DNA of 64,000 nucleotides from Pseudomonas chlororaphis subsp. piscium (GTDB taxonomy: Bacteria; Pseudomonadota; Gammaproteobacteria; Pseudomonadales; Pseudomonadaceae), in contig NZ_CP027707.1 in the NCBI RefSeq assembly GCF_003850345.1, forward strand, positions 1,550,001-1,614,000. The letters are read 5' to 3'. Position 1 is the first letter of the stretch; every line of letters begins with the position of its first letter. The translations under genes and the position numbers were made by a program. Under the pieces are notes generated by a model. It was not told where the DNA came from. It did not search any database and worked only from the letters and a program-made list of their open reading frames with translations. Shown here piece by piece: positions 1 to 8,348 of the stretch.

Positions 1-133
1 CGCCGGTGGCGCCGCCGCTGGCGTTGTCGAGCACCCGCACCCGCAGGCCACGGCGAGCCATTTCGTGGGCACAGGCGGCTCCGACTATGCCGCCGCCAAT
101 CACCAGTACATCGGCTTCGGCCGGCTCGCTCAC
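1..133 (-). CDS. FAD-dependent D-hydroxyproline oxidase, N-terminal fragment (partial)
   Basis: Only the first 44 codons are present; the gene continues beyond the left edge. The GTG start at 133 overlaps the stop of the epimerase gene (GTGA overlap), so the two are translationally coupled. The N-terminus shows a Rossmann dinucleotide-binding motif (residues about 9-16, [10 protein letters not shown], followed by an acidic/Arg strand ending VRVLD), typical of the DAAO/glycine oxidase family. In Pseudomonas hydroxyproline loci the epimerase is coupled to an FAD enzyme that oxidises cis-4-hydroxy-D-proline to 1-pyrroline-4-hydroxy-2-carboxylate. That role is inferred from context, because the catalytic domain is not visible. 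A sarcosine oxidase-like role is the alternative. Confidence 0.8.
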   Translation of the reverse strand, partial: MSEPAEADVLVIGGGIVGAACAHEMARRGLRVRVLDNASGGATG

Positions 134-1062
134 GAGAGGATGCCCCAGCCGAAAGGATCGCTGTCTTCGATCAGCAAGGTGGCTTCGGCGCTGATATGGG
201 CGGTGCCGCGAATGGTCGGGATAACCTGCTCGCCCACCTGCTCATAGCTGGCGCTGAACTGGCTGCCGATCACGCTGGCCTGACGCCAAACCGCCCCGGG
301 CGCCAGCTTGCCATCGGCGGCCAGGCAGGCCAGCTTGGCGCTGGTGCCGGTGCCGCAGGGGGAGCGGTCGTAGGCCTTGCCAGGGCACAACACGAAGTTG
401 CGGCTGTCAGCATTCTCGTCGTCGGCGAACAGCTCGATATGGTCGATCACGCCACCGTCGGCACCGCTGATACCGGCGGCCTCCAGGGCTTCGCGCACAG
501 CCCAGGTGTAGTGGGTCAGGGCTTCGACGTTGTCCAGGGCGATGCGCTGGCCATGCTCGCTGATCAGGAAGAACCAGTTGCCGCCCCAGGCGATATCGCC
601 GCGGACGGTGCCGTGGTTGGGCAGCTGCAGCTCGACGGCGCTGCGGTAACGGTAGGCCGGCACGTTATGCACGCTGACCGAGAGGTCGTCGTGCAGGGTG
701 GCGCTGACGGTGCCCACCGGGGTTTCGATGCGGTGCACGCCGGGTGCGATGCGGCCCAGGTGATGCAGCGAACGCACCAGGCCGATGGTGCCGTGGCCAC
801 ACATGCCCAGGTAACCGCTGTTGTTGAAGAAGATCACCCCGGCACAGGCATCCGCCGCCTGGGGTTCGCACAGCAGGGCCCCCACCAGCACGTCGCTGCC
901 CCGCGGTTCCAGCACGCAGGCTGTGCGCCAGCGATCGTGATGCTCTTGGAGGATCGCCAGCCGTTCGGCCATCGAGCCGCTGCCCAGATCGGGAAAGCCG
1001 TCGACAACCAGGCGAGTCGGCTCGCCCCCTGTATGTGAATCGATGACGGTTATTTTTTTCAT
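130..1062 (-). CDS. lhpA: 4-hydroxyproline 2-epimerase (proline racemase family)
   Basis: Interconverts trans-4-hydroxy-L-proline and cis-4-hydroxy-D-proline in the cytoplasm, the first step of hydroxyproline catabolism. The protein has 310 residues, the usual family length. Both catalytic cysteines are visible: Cys88 in MCGHGTIG and Cys236 in [10 protein letters not shown]. The Cys/Cys pair distinguishes epimerases from the Cys/Thr trans-3-hydroxyproline dehydratases of the same family. The start at 1062 ([15 protein letters not shown]) is preceded by AGGTGA and matches family N-termini; an open extension further upstream runs into promoter and REP DNA and is rejected. The gene is divergent from the DapA-type deaminase, and its stop overlaps the start of the FAD oxidase gene. 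The symbol lhpA follows P. aeruginosa usage (hypRE in P. putida). Confidence 0.93.
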   Translation of the reverse strand: MKKITVIDSHTGGEPTRLVVDGFPDLGSGSMAERLAILQEHHDRWRTACVLEPRGSDVLVGALLCEPQAADACAGVIFFNNSGYLGMCGHGTIGLVRSLHHLGRIAPGVHRIETPVGTVSATLHDDLSVSVHNVPAYRYRSAVELQLPNHGTVRGDIAWGGNWFFLISEHGQRIALDNVEALTHYTWAVREALEAAGISGADGGVIDHIELFADDENADSRNFVLCPGKAYDRSPCGTGTSAKLACLAADGKLAPGAVWRQASVIGSQFSASYEQVGEQVIPTIRGTAHISAEATLLIEDSDPFGWGILS

Positions 1063-1140
1063 GGCATCACCTGACGGAAAAGGCCTACAGATTGGCTCGG
1101 GAAAGGGCCGTATCGCTTGTGGGTTTTCTCTGCGGCGGAT

Positions 1141-1154
1141 GACGAAATCGGCAC
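1141..1154 (-). promoter_or_regulatory. Putative operator copy A upstream of the epimerase
   Basis: Read leftward, this is GTGCCGATTTCGTC, 79 bases upstream of the epimerase start. An exact 14-base copy lies in the opposite orientation at 1426-1439 before the deaminase gene. In both copies GAAAA follows at the same distance (12 bases later), so two half-sites about two helical turns apart are conserved, as expected for an AraC-family activator. The known regulator of these loci (LhpR) is of that family. The assignment is inference. Confidence 0.5.
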
Positions 1155-1165
1155 AGCGCCAATTT

Positions 1166-1323
1166 TGTAGCCGCTGCCGAGGCACGAGGCTGCGATCGGC
1201 TGCGCAGCAGTCGTAAACCCGGCAACTCGGTTTGTCAGAGAGACCGAGGACACAGGGCTGGCGGCCGCTTCGTCGGAATGCCGCCCAACCCGATCGCAGC
1301 CTCGTACCTCGGCAGCGGCTACA
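1166..1323. repeat. Inverted REP pair (REPIN-like) in the divergent promoter region
   Basis: TGTAGCCGCTGCCGAGGCAC... at 1166-1199 is the reverse complement, with one mismatch, of 1291-1323. Each arm contains the palindromic core of a common Pseudomonas REP family (GCAGCCTCGTRCCTCGGCAGC). The pair sits between the two putative operator copies. Such pairs are usually dispersed, non-coding, RAYT-mobilised elements. Confidence 0.75.
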
Positions 1324-1425
1324 GGTGTGCGGTGCGGCTGCTGGCGCAGGGGATTTCAGGCGGGTCGAAGGAGGGTAGTGCGCAGGCGCAATGGACAGAA
1401 AAGGTCCGTGGGCGATTGGGCAAAT

Positions 1426-1439
1426 GTGCCGATTTCGTC
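1426..1439 (+). promoter_or_regulatory. Putative operator copy B upstream of the deaminase
   Basis: GTGCCGATTTCGTC, followed 12 bases later by GAAAA, lies 108 bases upstream of the deaminase start. It is the same element, in inverted orientation, as 1141-1154. The matched spacing of both half-sites supports a shared activator for both arms of the hydroxyproline locus. The binding protein is not in the window. Confidence 0.5.
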
Positions 1440-1547
1440 TTGCTTAGACGGGAAAAGTCTCAAGCTGCGAGGCGGCGAAAGGCGGAATCTGTTTTTCGTT
1501 TCCAACGCCTGTCGGCCCCGACCGACTCAACTAACAAGGACAAGACC

Positions 1548-2468
1548 ATGAGCCGTAAAGCCATCCACTGGAGCGGTGTGTTCCCTGCTGTCAGCACCCA
1601 GTTCAAAGCTGACTTTTCCCTGGACCTGGACGCCACCCACAGCGTCATGCGCAACCTGGTGGCCGACGGTGTGTCGGGCCTGGTGGTGTGTGGCACCGTG
1701 GGCGAAAACACCTCGCTGAGCACCGCGGAAAAACTCTCGGTGATCGAGGTCGCCAAGGACGCCGCCGGCGGTCGTGTACCGGTGATCGCCGGGATCGCCG
1801 AGTTCACCACCGAGTTCGCCCGCAACACCGTGCGCGAAGCGGCCAAGGTCGGGGTCGACGGGGTGATGGTGATGCCGGCCCTGGTGTATTCGGCCAAGTC
1901 CCATGAAACCGCCGCGCACTTTCGCAGCATCGCCACCGGCACCGACCTGCCGGTGATGGTCTACAACAACCCGCCGATCTACAAAAACGACGTCACCCCG
2001 GACGTGCTGATCGCCCTGCAGGACTGCGAAAACATCGTCTGCTTCAAGGACTCCTCCGGCGATACCCGGCGCTTCATCGACCTGCGCAATGCCGTGGGCG
2101 ACCGCTTCGTGCTGTTCGCCGGCCTGGATGACGTGGTGGTGGAAAGCATCGCCGTGGGCGCCGAGGGCTGGGTCTCCGGCATGTCCAACGCCTTCCCGAG
2201 AGAGGGCGAAACCCTGTTCCGCCTGGCCAAGGAAAAACGCTTCGAGGAAGCCCTGGCGCTGTACCGCTGGTTCATGCCGCTGCTGCACCTGGATGCGCGT
2301 CCGGACCTGGTGCAGTGCATCAAGCTCTGCGAGGAACTGGTCGGCCGCGGCTCCTCGATCACCCGCCCACCCCGCCTGGCTCTGCAGGGCGAGACCCTGG
2401 CCGAGGTCAAGGCGATAGTCGCCAAGGCCCTGGCCGAGCGTCCGCAATTGCCCGACGTCGGTCTGTAA
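1548..2468 (+). CDS. lhpC: 1-pyrroline-4-hydroxy-2-carboxylate deaminase (DapA/NAL family)
   Basis: The protein has 306 residues with the TIM-barrel features of the DHDPS/N-acetylneuraminate lyase superfamily: GTVGEN at about 49-54 (the GTTGE equivalent), Tyr139 in VMVYNNP and the Schiff-base Lys167 in VCFKDSSGD. In hydroxyproline catabolism this family converts 1-pyrroline-4-hydroxy-2-carboxylate to alpha-ketoglutarate semialdehyde and ammonia. The start at 1548 has AAGGAC eight bases upstream; a longer open frame from 1278 only translates promoter DNA. A separate biosynthetic dapA lies at 45784, which supports a catabolic role for this copy. The permease follows after 172 bases on the same strand. 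Confidence 0.88.
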   Translation: MSRKAIHWSGVFPAVSTQFKADFSLDLDATHSVMRNLVADGVSGLVVCGTVGENTSLSTAEKLSVIEVAKDAAGGRVPVIAGIAEFTTEFARNTVREAAKVGVDGVMVMPALVYSAKSHETAAHFRSIATGTDLPVMVYNNPPIYKNDVTPDVLIALQDCENIVCFKDSSGDTRRFIDLRNAVGDRFVLFAGLDDVVVESIAVGAEGWVSGMSNAFPREGETLFRLAKEKRFEEALALYRWFMPLLHLDARPDLVQCIKLCEELVGRGSSITRPPRLALQGETLAEVKAIVAKALAERPQLPDVGL

Positions 2469-2623
2469 GCCCGCCGACAGGACGCTCCCGCGCGCTGGGT
2501 GGCGGGGGCGCCCTGGTCTACGAGAAGAACAATCAGGTACTCGCGCAGTGCCGTGTTTCACCACGCCGGTACCCCGTCCGCGGGAGGCCGGCGCGACATT
2601 CGATCTGCCTACTCCAATAACTC

Positions 2624-2631
2624 AATAAGAA
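2624..2631 (+). promoter_or_regulatory. Putative Crc/Hfq CA motif at the permease leader
   Basis: AATAAGAA fits the AANAANAA motif bound by Hfq/Crc in Pseudomonas mRNAs. It overlaps the Shine-Dalgarno region (AGAAGG) just upstream of the permease start at 2641. Catabolite repression of hydroxyproline uptake is inferred. Confidence 0.4.
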
Positions 2632-2640
2632 GGCGCGCCT

Positions 2641-4209
2641 ATGTCAGGCCAAGGCAAATTCAAGAAACAGCTCTCTCTGGTTGACCTCACCTTCATCGGC
2701 CTGGGGGCGATCTTCGGTTCCGGCTGGTTGTTCGCCGCCAGCCATGTCTCGGCCATCGCCGGGCCGGCGGGGATCTTCTCCTGGCTGCTCGGCGGTTTTG
2801 CCGTCCTGCTGCTGGGCATCGTCTATTGCGAGCTGGGCGCGGCCTTGCCGCGAGCGGGCGGGGTGGTGCGTTATCCGGTGTTCTCCCACGGGCCGCTGCT
2901 GGGTTACCTGATGGGCTTCATCACCCTGATCGCGTTTTCCAGCCTGGTGGCCATTGAAGTGGTGGCGGCGCGGCAATACGCGGCGGCCTGGTTTCCGGGG
3001 CTGACCCATGCCGGCAACAGCAACCCGACCATTCTCGGCTGGCTGGTGCAGTTCGCCCTGTTGTGCCTGTTCTTCTGGCTCAACTACTCCAGCGTCAAGA
3101 CCTTCGCCAAGTCCAACAACCTCATCAGCCTGTTCAAGTTCGTCGTGCCGCTGCTGGTCATTGGCGTGCTGTTCACCTTCTTCAAACCGGAGAATTTCCA
3201 CGTCCAGGGCTTTGCTCCCTTTGGGCTGTCCGGCATCGAAATGGCGGTCTCCGCCGGCGGCATCATCTTCGCCTACCTGGGCCTGACGCCGATCATTTCG
3301 GTGGCCAGCGAAGTGCGCAATCCACAGCGCACCATTCCCATCGCGCTGATCCTTTCGGTCCTGCTCTCGACCCTGATCTACGGCCTGCTGCAACTGGCAT
3401 TCCTCGGCAGCATTCCCACCGAGATGCTGGCCAGCGGCTGGAGCAGTATCAGCAAGGAATTCTCCCTGCCGTATCGCGACATCGCCCTGACCCTGGGCGT
3501 CGGCTGGCTAGCCTATCTAGTGGTGGTGGACGCGGTGATTTCCCCCAGCGGCTGCGGCAACATCTACATGAACGCCACGCCACGGGTGGTGTACGGCTGG
3601 GCGAAGACCGGGACCTTTTTCAAGATATTCACCCGCATCGACGAACAGTCCGGCATCCCGCGCCCGGCGCTGTGGCTGACCTTCGGCCTGTCGGTGTTCT
3701 GGACCTTGCCGTTCCCGTCCTGGGAAGCGCTGATCAACGTGGTGTCGGCGGCCCTGGTGCTCAGTTATGCGATTGCCCCGATCAGCGTGGCGGCGCTGCG
3801 CAAGAGCGCGCCGGACCTGCCGCGGCCGTTCCGGGTCAGCGGCTTCGGCCTGTTGGGGCCGGTGTCCTTTGTCATCGCCGCGCTGATCGTCTACTGGTCC
3901 GGCTGGAGCACGGTGTCCTGGTTGCTGGGCCTGCAGATCCTGATGTTCGTCATCTACCTGGGCTGCAAGCGCCTGGTGCCCACCGACCACCTGAGCCTCA
4001 CCGAACAGGTGCGCTCGTCCCTGTGGCTGATCGCCTTTTACGCCCTGACCATCGTCATTTCCTACCTGGGCAGCTTCGGCGGTATCGGTGCGCTGACCCA
4101 TCCCTACGACACCCTGGCCGTCACGCTTATGGCCCTGTGCATCTACTACTGGGGCGCCAATACCGGGGTGCCGGGCAGCAAGTTGGTGCTGGAAGGGGAA
4201 GACGAATGA
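2641..4209 (+). CDS. APC-family amino acid permease, probable hydroxyproline transporter
   Basis: A 522-residue inner-membrane protein with about 12-14 hydrophobic segments. The N-terminal region IGLGAIFGSGWLFAA is the unwound TM1 signature (GAIxGSGW) of the amino acid-polyamine-organocation superfamily. It lies between the deaminase and the semialdehyde dehydrogenase (41-base gap), so it probably imports the pathway substrate. Similar permeases occur in other Pseudomonas hydroxyproline clusters, whereas P. aeruginosa uses an ABC system. Substrate specificity is inferred from position only; proline or another amino acid is possible. A CA motif overlaps its ribosome-binding site. Confidence 0.82.
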   Translation: MSGQGKFKKQLSLVDLTFIGLGAIFGSGWLFAASHVSAIAGPAGIFSWLLGGFAVLLLGIVYCELGAALPRAGGVVRYPVFSHGPLLGYLMGFITLIAFSSLVAIEVVAARQYAAAWFPGLTHAGNSNPTILGWLVQFALLCLFFWLNYSSVKTFAKSNNLISLFKFVVPLLVIGVLFTFFKPENFHVQGFAPFGLSGIEMAVSAGGIIFAYLGLTPIISVASEVRNPQRTIPIALILSVLLSTLIYGLLQLAFLGSIPTEMLASGWSSISKEFSLPYRDIALTLGVGWLAYLVVVDAVISPSGCGNIYMNATPRVVYGWAKTGTFFKIFTRIDEQSGIPRPALWLTFGLSVFWTLPFPSWEALINVVSAALVLSYAIAPISVAALRKSAPDLPRPFRVSGFGLLGPVSFVIAALIVYWSGWSTVSWLLGLQILMFVIYLGCKRLVPTDHLSLTEQVRSSLWLIAFYALTIVISYLGSFGGIGALTHPYDTLAVTLMALCIYYWGANTGVPGSKLVLEGEDE

Positions 4210-4249
4210 CTGCTAGGCATTTCACGCCATTTATTCAGAGAGGTAACCC

Positions 4250-5824
4250 ATGCCTGTAACAGGACAACTGCTGATCGGCCAATCCCGCGTGCGTGGCGGC
4301 CACGGCGAAGTACATGCGCTGGCCGCCACCACTGGCGAGGCCCTGGCGCCGAGTTTTGGCGGCGCCGGCCCGAATGACCTGGAGCGCGCCTGCGCCCTGG
4401 CCGAAGCGGCGTTCGACCGCTATCGGGAAACCAGCCTGGAACAACGGGCGGCGTTCCTCGAGAGCATCGCCAGCAACATCCTCGCCCTGGGCGACGAGCT
4501 GATCGAGCGCTGCATGAGCGAGACCGGCCTGCCTCGCGCCCGCCTGGAAGGCGAGCGGGGGCGCACGGTCGGCCAACTGCGCTTGTTCGCGGCGGTGGTG
4601 CGCGACGGCAGTTTCCTGGAGGCGCGCATCGACCCGGCCCAGCCGGAGCGCCAGCCCTTGCCCAAGGTGGATCTGCGCTTGCGCCAGATCGCCATCGGGC
4701 CGGTGGCGGTGTTCGGTGCGTCGAACTTTCCTCTGGCGTTTTCCGTGGCTGGTGGTGACACCGCCTCGGCGCTGGCCGCCGGTTGCCCGGTGGTGGTCAA
4801 GGCGCATTCGGCGCACCCGGGCACCTCGGAACTGGTAGGGCAGGCGATCCAGCAGGCGGTGCACAGTCACGGCTTGCCGGAAGGGGTGTTCTCCCTGCTG
4901 TTCGATTCCGGCCGCAGCATTGGCCAGGGGCTGGTGGCGGACAGTCGGATCAAGGCCGTCGGCTTTACCGGTTCGCGCAGCGGCGGTGTGGCGCTGATGA
5001 AGATCGCCGCGGCCCGCGAGGAGCCGATTCCGGTCTATGCCGAGATGAGTTCGATCAACCCGGTGCTGCTGTTGGCCAATGCGCTGGCCGAGCGGGGCGA
5101 AGCCATCGCCAAGGCCTTTGTCGGCTCCCTGACCCTGGGCGCCGGCCAGTTCTGCACCAACCCGGGGTTGATCCTCGCTGTCGACAGCCCGGCGCTGCGA
5201 GCATTCGAAGCCGCGGCGGCCGCATCGCTCAAGGTGGCGCCGGCGCAGACCATGCTGACGCCGGGCATCCACGCCAGCTACTACCAGGGTGTCGAGCGGC
5301 TGCTGCGGCATGCTGAGGTGGACACCCTGGGGCAGGGCGTCGACGGCGAGCGTTATCAGGCCCGCGCCGCGCTGTTCGCCACTTCGGACGAGGCCTTTAT
5401 GGCCAGGGTGGAGTTGCGGGAAGAAGTCTTCGGCCCGGCCTCGTTGATCGTGCGCTGCACCGACGCGGCCCAGATGAAAGCGCTGCTGGCGAGCCTGGAA
5501 GGTCAGTTGACCATCGCCCTGCACCTGAGTGACGACGACCATCCGCAAGCCCGGGAACTGCTGCCGTTGCTGGAGCGAAAGGCCGGCCGCCTGCTGGTCA
5601 ACGGTTTTGGCACCGGTGTCGAAGTCGGCCATGCCATGGTCCATGGCGGGCCATTCCCAGCCACCTCGGACACGCGCACCACCTCGGTGGGCAGCCTGGC
5701 GATCCAGCGTTTCCTGCGCCCGGTGTCCTATCAGGACGTGCCGCAAGCACTGCTGCCGCAGGCCCTGCGCAGCGACAACCCCTGGCAGATTCCGCAGCGC
5801 CTCAACGGCGAACGTCCACGTTGA
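4250..5824 (+). CDS. Alpha-ketoglutarate semialdehyde dehydrogenase
   Basis: A 524-residue aldehyde dehydrogenase oxidising 2,5-dioxopentanoate to alpha-ketoglutarate with NAD(P)+, the last step linking hydroxyproline to the TCA cycle. Visible ALDH residues are Asn159 in GASNFP, Lys184 in [10 protein letters not shown], the general base Glu265 in YAEMSS and the nucleophile Cys302 in [10 protein letters not shown]. The KAHxAHPGTSE stretch is typical of the KGSADH subgroup rather than of betaine or succinate semialdehyde dehydrogenases. The start at 4250 follows AGAGAGGTAACCC. The gene ends with a weak terminator-like hairpin at 5900. The P. aeruginosa homologue is called lhpG. Confidence 0.9.
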   Translation: MPVTGQLLIGQSRVRGGHGEVHALAATTGEALAPSFGGAGPNDLERACALAEAAFDRYRETSLEQRAAFLESIASNILALGDELIERCMSETGLPRARLEGERGRTVGQLRLFAAVVRDGSFLEARIDPAQPERQPLPKVDLRLRQIAIGPVAVFGASNFPLAFSVAGGDTASALAAGCPVVVKAHSAHPGTSELVGQAIQQAVHSHGLPEGVFSLLFDSGRSIGQGLVADSRIKAVGFTGSRSGGVALMKIAAAREEPIPVYAEMSSINPVLLLANALAERGEAIAKAFVGSLTLGAGQFCTNPGLILAVDSPALRAFEAAAAASLKVAPAQTMLTPGIHASYYQGVERLLRHAEVDTLGQGVDGERYQARAALFATSDEAFMARVELREEVFGPASLIVRCTDAAQMKALLASLEGQLTIALHLSDDDHPQARELLPLLERKAGRLLVNGFGTGVEVGHAMVHGGPFPATSDTRTTSVGSLAIQRFLRPVSYQDVPQALLPQALRSDNPWQIPQRLNGERPR

Positions 5825-5899
5825 GAGGGTTGTAGCGAGTGCGCCGGGTTGGCTGCGTGCTGCTCAGGCGCATTTCACCCAATAGGTTTTACGTCGCCC

Positions 5900-5920
5900 C
5901 CGCCTTATAGAGGCGGTTTT
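5900..5920 (+). terminator. Weak intrinsic terminator or attenuator
   Basis: A six-base-pair stem CCGCCT/AGGCGG with loop TATAG is followed by TTTT. It sits between the semialdehyde dehydrogenase and the Ldh-family gene and could reduce read-through into the latter. Confidence 0.5.
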
Positions 5921-5945
5921 GTCTTCACTATCATGAGGCAGTGAA

Positions 5946-6959
5946 ATGTCCGAACTCATCACCCTGTCCCTCGACCAGGTCCGCGACCTGTCCCTCAAGG
6001 TGCTGACCCGCCACGGCCTGTCCGATGCCCATGCCCGGGCCATTGCCGAGGTCATCACCCAGGGGCAGCGCGACGAGTGCCACTCCCACGGGGTGTATCG
6101 CCTGCTGGGCTGTGTGCGCTCCGTGCGCGAGGGCAAGGTCGACCCGCTGGCCGAGCCGAGCCTGCGGCATATTTCCGCGGGTGTGCTGGAGGTGGATGCG
6201 CACTACGGCTATTCCTTGCTGGCGTTCCAGACCGGTCTGCCGTTGCTGGCGGAAAAGGCCCGCAGCCAGGGCCTCGCGGCCATGGCGATCAAGCGCTGCT
6301 TCCACTTCTCGGCGCTGTGGCCGGAGGTCGAGGCGATCGCCGCCGAAGGGTTGGTGGGCATCGCCATGAACCCCAGCCACAGCTGGGTGGCGCCGGCCGG
6401 AGGCAGCAAACCGGTGTTCGGCACCAACCCCCTGGCCTTCGCCTGGCCACGACCCACGGGCCAGCCGTTCGTGTTCGACTTCGCCACCAGCGCCATCGCC
6501 CGCGGCGATATCGAACTGCACGCGCGCCAAGGCAAAGCCATCCCCGAACACTGGGCCATCGATGCCCAAGGCCAACCCACCACGGATGCCAAGGCGGCCC
6601 TGCAAGGCGCCATGCAAACCTTCGGCGGACACAAGGGTTCAGCCCTGGCGGCGATGATCGAACTGCTGGCCGGCGCGCTGATCGGCGACCTCACCAGCGC
6701 CGAGTCCATGGCCTTCGATGACAGCGTCGGCGCGGCGCCCTGCCACGGCGAACTGATCCTCGCGTTCGACCCCAAAGTGTTTTTGGGCGAGGACTATCAG
6801 CAAGGTCTGGCTCGAGCCGAAGGACTGTTCACGGCCATCACCGAGCAAGGCGCGCGGCTGCCGTCGCAGCGGCGCTTCGAGGCCAGGGCGCGCAGCGCGC
6901 GACACGGCGTGCAGATCCCACTCGCGCTGTTCAACGATATCCAGGCGCTGTTGGCGTAG
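5946..6959 (+). CDS. Ldh-family oxidoreductase, probable delta1-pyrroline-2-carboxylate reductase
   Basis: A 337-residue protein of the malate/L-sulfolactate dehydrogenase-like (DpkA) family, which reduces cyclic imino acids or 2-oxo acids with NAD(P)H through an unusual Rossmann-unrelated fold. Family landmarks are the catalytic-His region QRDECHSHGVYRL (about 40-52), GTNPLAFAWPRP (about 160-171) and FGGHKGSALA (about 226-235). Placed at the end of the hydroxyproline gene set, it most likely handles 1-pyrroline-2-carboxylate or its hydroxy derivative, as the PA1252-type enzymes do. A plain malate/lactate dehydrogenase is the less likely alternative. GAGG lies 7 bases upstream of the ATG. Confidence 0.82.
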   Translation: MSELITLSLDQVRDLSLKVLTRHGLSDAHARAIAEVITQGQRDECHSHGVYRLLGCVRSVREGKVDPLAEPSLRHISAGVLEVDAHYGYSLLAFQTGLPLLAEKARSQGLAAMAIKRCFHFSALWPEVEAIAAEGLVGIAMNPSHSWVAPAGGSKPVFGTNPLAFAWPRPTGQPFVFDFATSAIARGDIELHARQGKAIPEHWAIDAQGQPTTDAKAALQGAMQTFGGHKGSALAAMIELLAGALIGDLTSAESMAFDDSVGAAPCHGELILAFDPKVFLGEDYQQGLARAEGLFTAITEQGARLPSQRRFEARARSARHGVQIPLALFNDIQALLA

Positions 6960-6972
6960 TAACCACGGTCCC

Positions 6973-7087
6973 CTGTAGGAGCGAGGCTTGCCCGCGATGG
7001 CGTCGGTGGCCTTCAGAAAGGGATTGCTGCCTGGAACAGGGTGGATGCCTGTGGTGGCCTGGTCGCGAGCAAGCTTCGCTCCTACAG
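6973..7087. repeat. REPIN: inverted REP pair
   Basis: CTGTAGGAGCGAGGCTTGCC...CGCGA at 6973 onwards and its near-perfect reverse complement at 7063-7087 flank a roughly 60-base spacer. This is the commonest fluorescens-group REP family (TGTAGGAGCGAGCTTGCTCGCGA type) and recurs at 24936-24999. It is non-coding. Confidence 0.88.
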
Positions 7088-7188
7088 GTGTCTGCGTGTC
7101 AGGGGGAAGTTCTGCTACTGATATCCGGCGATGCCGACGCCAACCTGCTACTTTCACTGCGGCGTTTTTTACCCTCGGTGAATATGGA

Positions 7189-7734
7189 ATGGATATCCAG
7201 TTGATGAACCTCCACTTCGAAACCCCCAACCTGCTGCTCCGCCCGCGTACCCTCGAACACTTCGAGGCGTGCATCGCCATGGACCTCGATCCGCAAGTCA
7301 CCCGCTACCTTCCCGGCCCCTGGGACGGTGGCGAGGAGCACCGCGATTTTGTGCGTTCGCGTATCGAGCGCGATTTTGGTGAGCACTGCGGTTACTGGGC
7401 GATCTTTGCCAAGTCCGCGCCGGAGGAGTTTCTCGGCTGGGTGTCGTTCATTCCCTACGAGGCCGTCGGCCCGGAACTGGAAATGGGCTGGCGCCTGGTG
7501 CGGCGGGCATGGGGCAAGGGCTTTGCGTCCGAGGCGGCGGGGCGCATCGTCGAGCATGCTTTTCTTGGGGCTGGAGTCGAGCGCATCGTGGCCGATGCCC
7601 ATGCCTTGAACCAGGCCTCGTTGGCGGTGGCGCGCAAGCTGGGTTTTCGATTTGTACGGGATGGCGAGTTCGAGGGGCTGCCGAGCAAGTTTTTCGAGAT
7701 GACCCGGACGGATTTCGACGCCCAAGGACGTTGA
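7189..7734 (+). CDS. GNAT family N-acetyltransferase (RimJ/RimL-like)
   Basis: A 181-residue protein of the ribosomal-protein-alanine acetyltransferase-like GNAT subgroup (Acetyltransf_3). It has the opening strand NLLLRPRTLEHFEA, the LGWVSFIPYE strand, MGWRLVRRAWGKGFASEAA (motif A, R/Q-x-x-G-x-A acetyl-CoA loop) and ADAHALNQASLAVARKLGF (motif B). It transfers acetyl from acetyl-CoA to an unknown amine. The start at 7189 has GGTGA upstream; ATG 7204 is an alternative. An open extension upstream runs through REP DNA and is not used. Confidence 0.85.
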   Translation: MDIQLMNLHFETPNLLLRPRTLEHFEACIAMDLDPQVTRYLPGPWDGGEEHRDFVRSRIERDFGEHCGYWAIFAKSAPEEFLGWVSFIPYEAVGPELEMGWRLVRRAWGKGFASEAAGRIVEHAFLGAGVERIVADAHALNQASLAVARKLGFRFVRDGEFEGLPSKFFEMTRTDFDAQGR

Positions 7735-7916
7735 TCTGCCGCCGCTGATTGGCTGTTTGTCGCCACTGCGTTGTCGCTATCTGCCGGCCGCTGTCAGGTT
7801 CAGCAAGCAGACAGTTTCGAGCTGTTAAAACACTCCGTACGCCTGGCAGGAGCCGGGTGGTTACAGGGGGCGTTGTCAGCAGTTCAAACGTCGGCGTCAA
7901 GCGCCGGGGAGGCAGC

Positions 7917-8258
7917 ATGTTGTTACGTTACACGGCTCTGGTGGCGGTGGTCGTAGTGGCCTCCGGGTGTGTGCAGGAACGGGTGGTGCATGAGCGGCGG
8001 GTGGTCGAACGCGCGGCGCCGGTGGAGTACGTCGAGGTGGTTGCGCCGCAGCCACCGCCGGTGCGGGTCATCGAAGTCGAACCCATGCATCGCCCGGGTT
8101 ATGTCTGGTCCCGGGCTTACTGGCACTGGGATGGCCGGCAGTATGTAGCGGCCCATGGTCACTGGGAGCCGTTGCGTCCCGGGTACCATTATGTGCACCC
8201 GTTCTGGGAGCCTCGCGGCGATGGCTGGCACCTGCATGTGGGTGGCTGGGCCAGTTGA
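7917..8258 (+). CDS. Small YXWGXW-type lipoprotein
   Basis: A 113-residue predicted lipoprotein. The N-terminus MLLRYTALVAVVVVASGC has a hydrophobic stretch ending in a lipobox (VASGC, Cys18). It is followed by an Arg/Val-rich linker and Tyr/Trp/His-rich segments (PGYVWSRAYWHWDGRQYVAAHGHWEP, split here as PGYVWSRAYWHW and GHWEPLRPGYHYVHPFW) that match YXWGXW repeat proteins of unknown function. The start at 7917 follows GGGGAGGCAGC; the longer upstream frame lacks a signal. It ends at a strong terminator. Confidence 0.75.
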   Translation: MLLRYTALVAVVVVASGCVQERVVHERRVVERAAPVEYVEVVAPQPPPVRVIEVEPMHRPGYVWSRAYWHWDGRQYVAAHGHWEPLRPGYHYVHPFWEPRGDGWHLHVGGWAS

Positions 8259-8291
8259 CCGAGGGCGAGCCGGCGCGCAGGCAAACCGATG

Positions 8292-8318
8292 AAAACGACC
8301 CGAACGGGTCGTTTTTTT
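8292..8318. terminator. Intrinsic terminator between convergent genes
   Basis: The stem AACGACCCG/CGGGTCGTT is followed by seven T. It lies just after the lipoprotein gene and before the end of the leftward NADP-reductase gene. A short A-run on the other side allows some bidirectional function. Confidence 0.85.
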
Positions 8319-8348
8319 GTGCTCGGCAGAGCGTTGCGGGCCCCGCTG

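Noticed and set aside
130..1062. Trans-3-hydroxy-L-proline dehydratase as an alternative for the epimerase
   Set aside because: Both catalytic positions are Cys (88 and 236); the dehydratase has Thr at the second.
1548..2468. Calling the DapA-family gene at 1548 a lysine-biosynthetic dapA
   Set aside because: The true dapA is at 45784 with bamC. The copy at 1548 is embedded in the hydroxyproline gene set.
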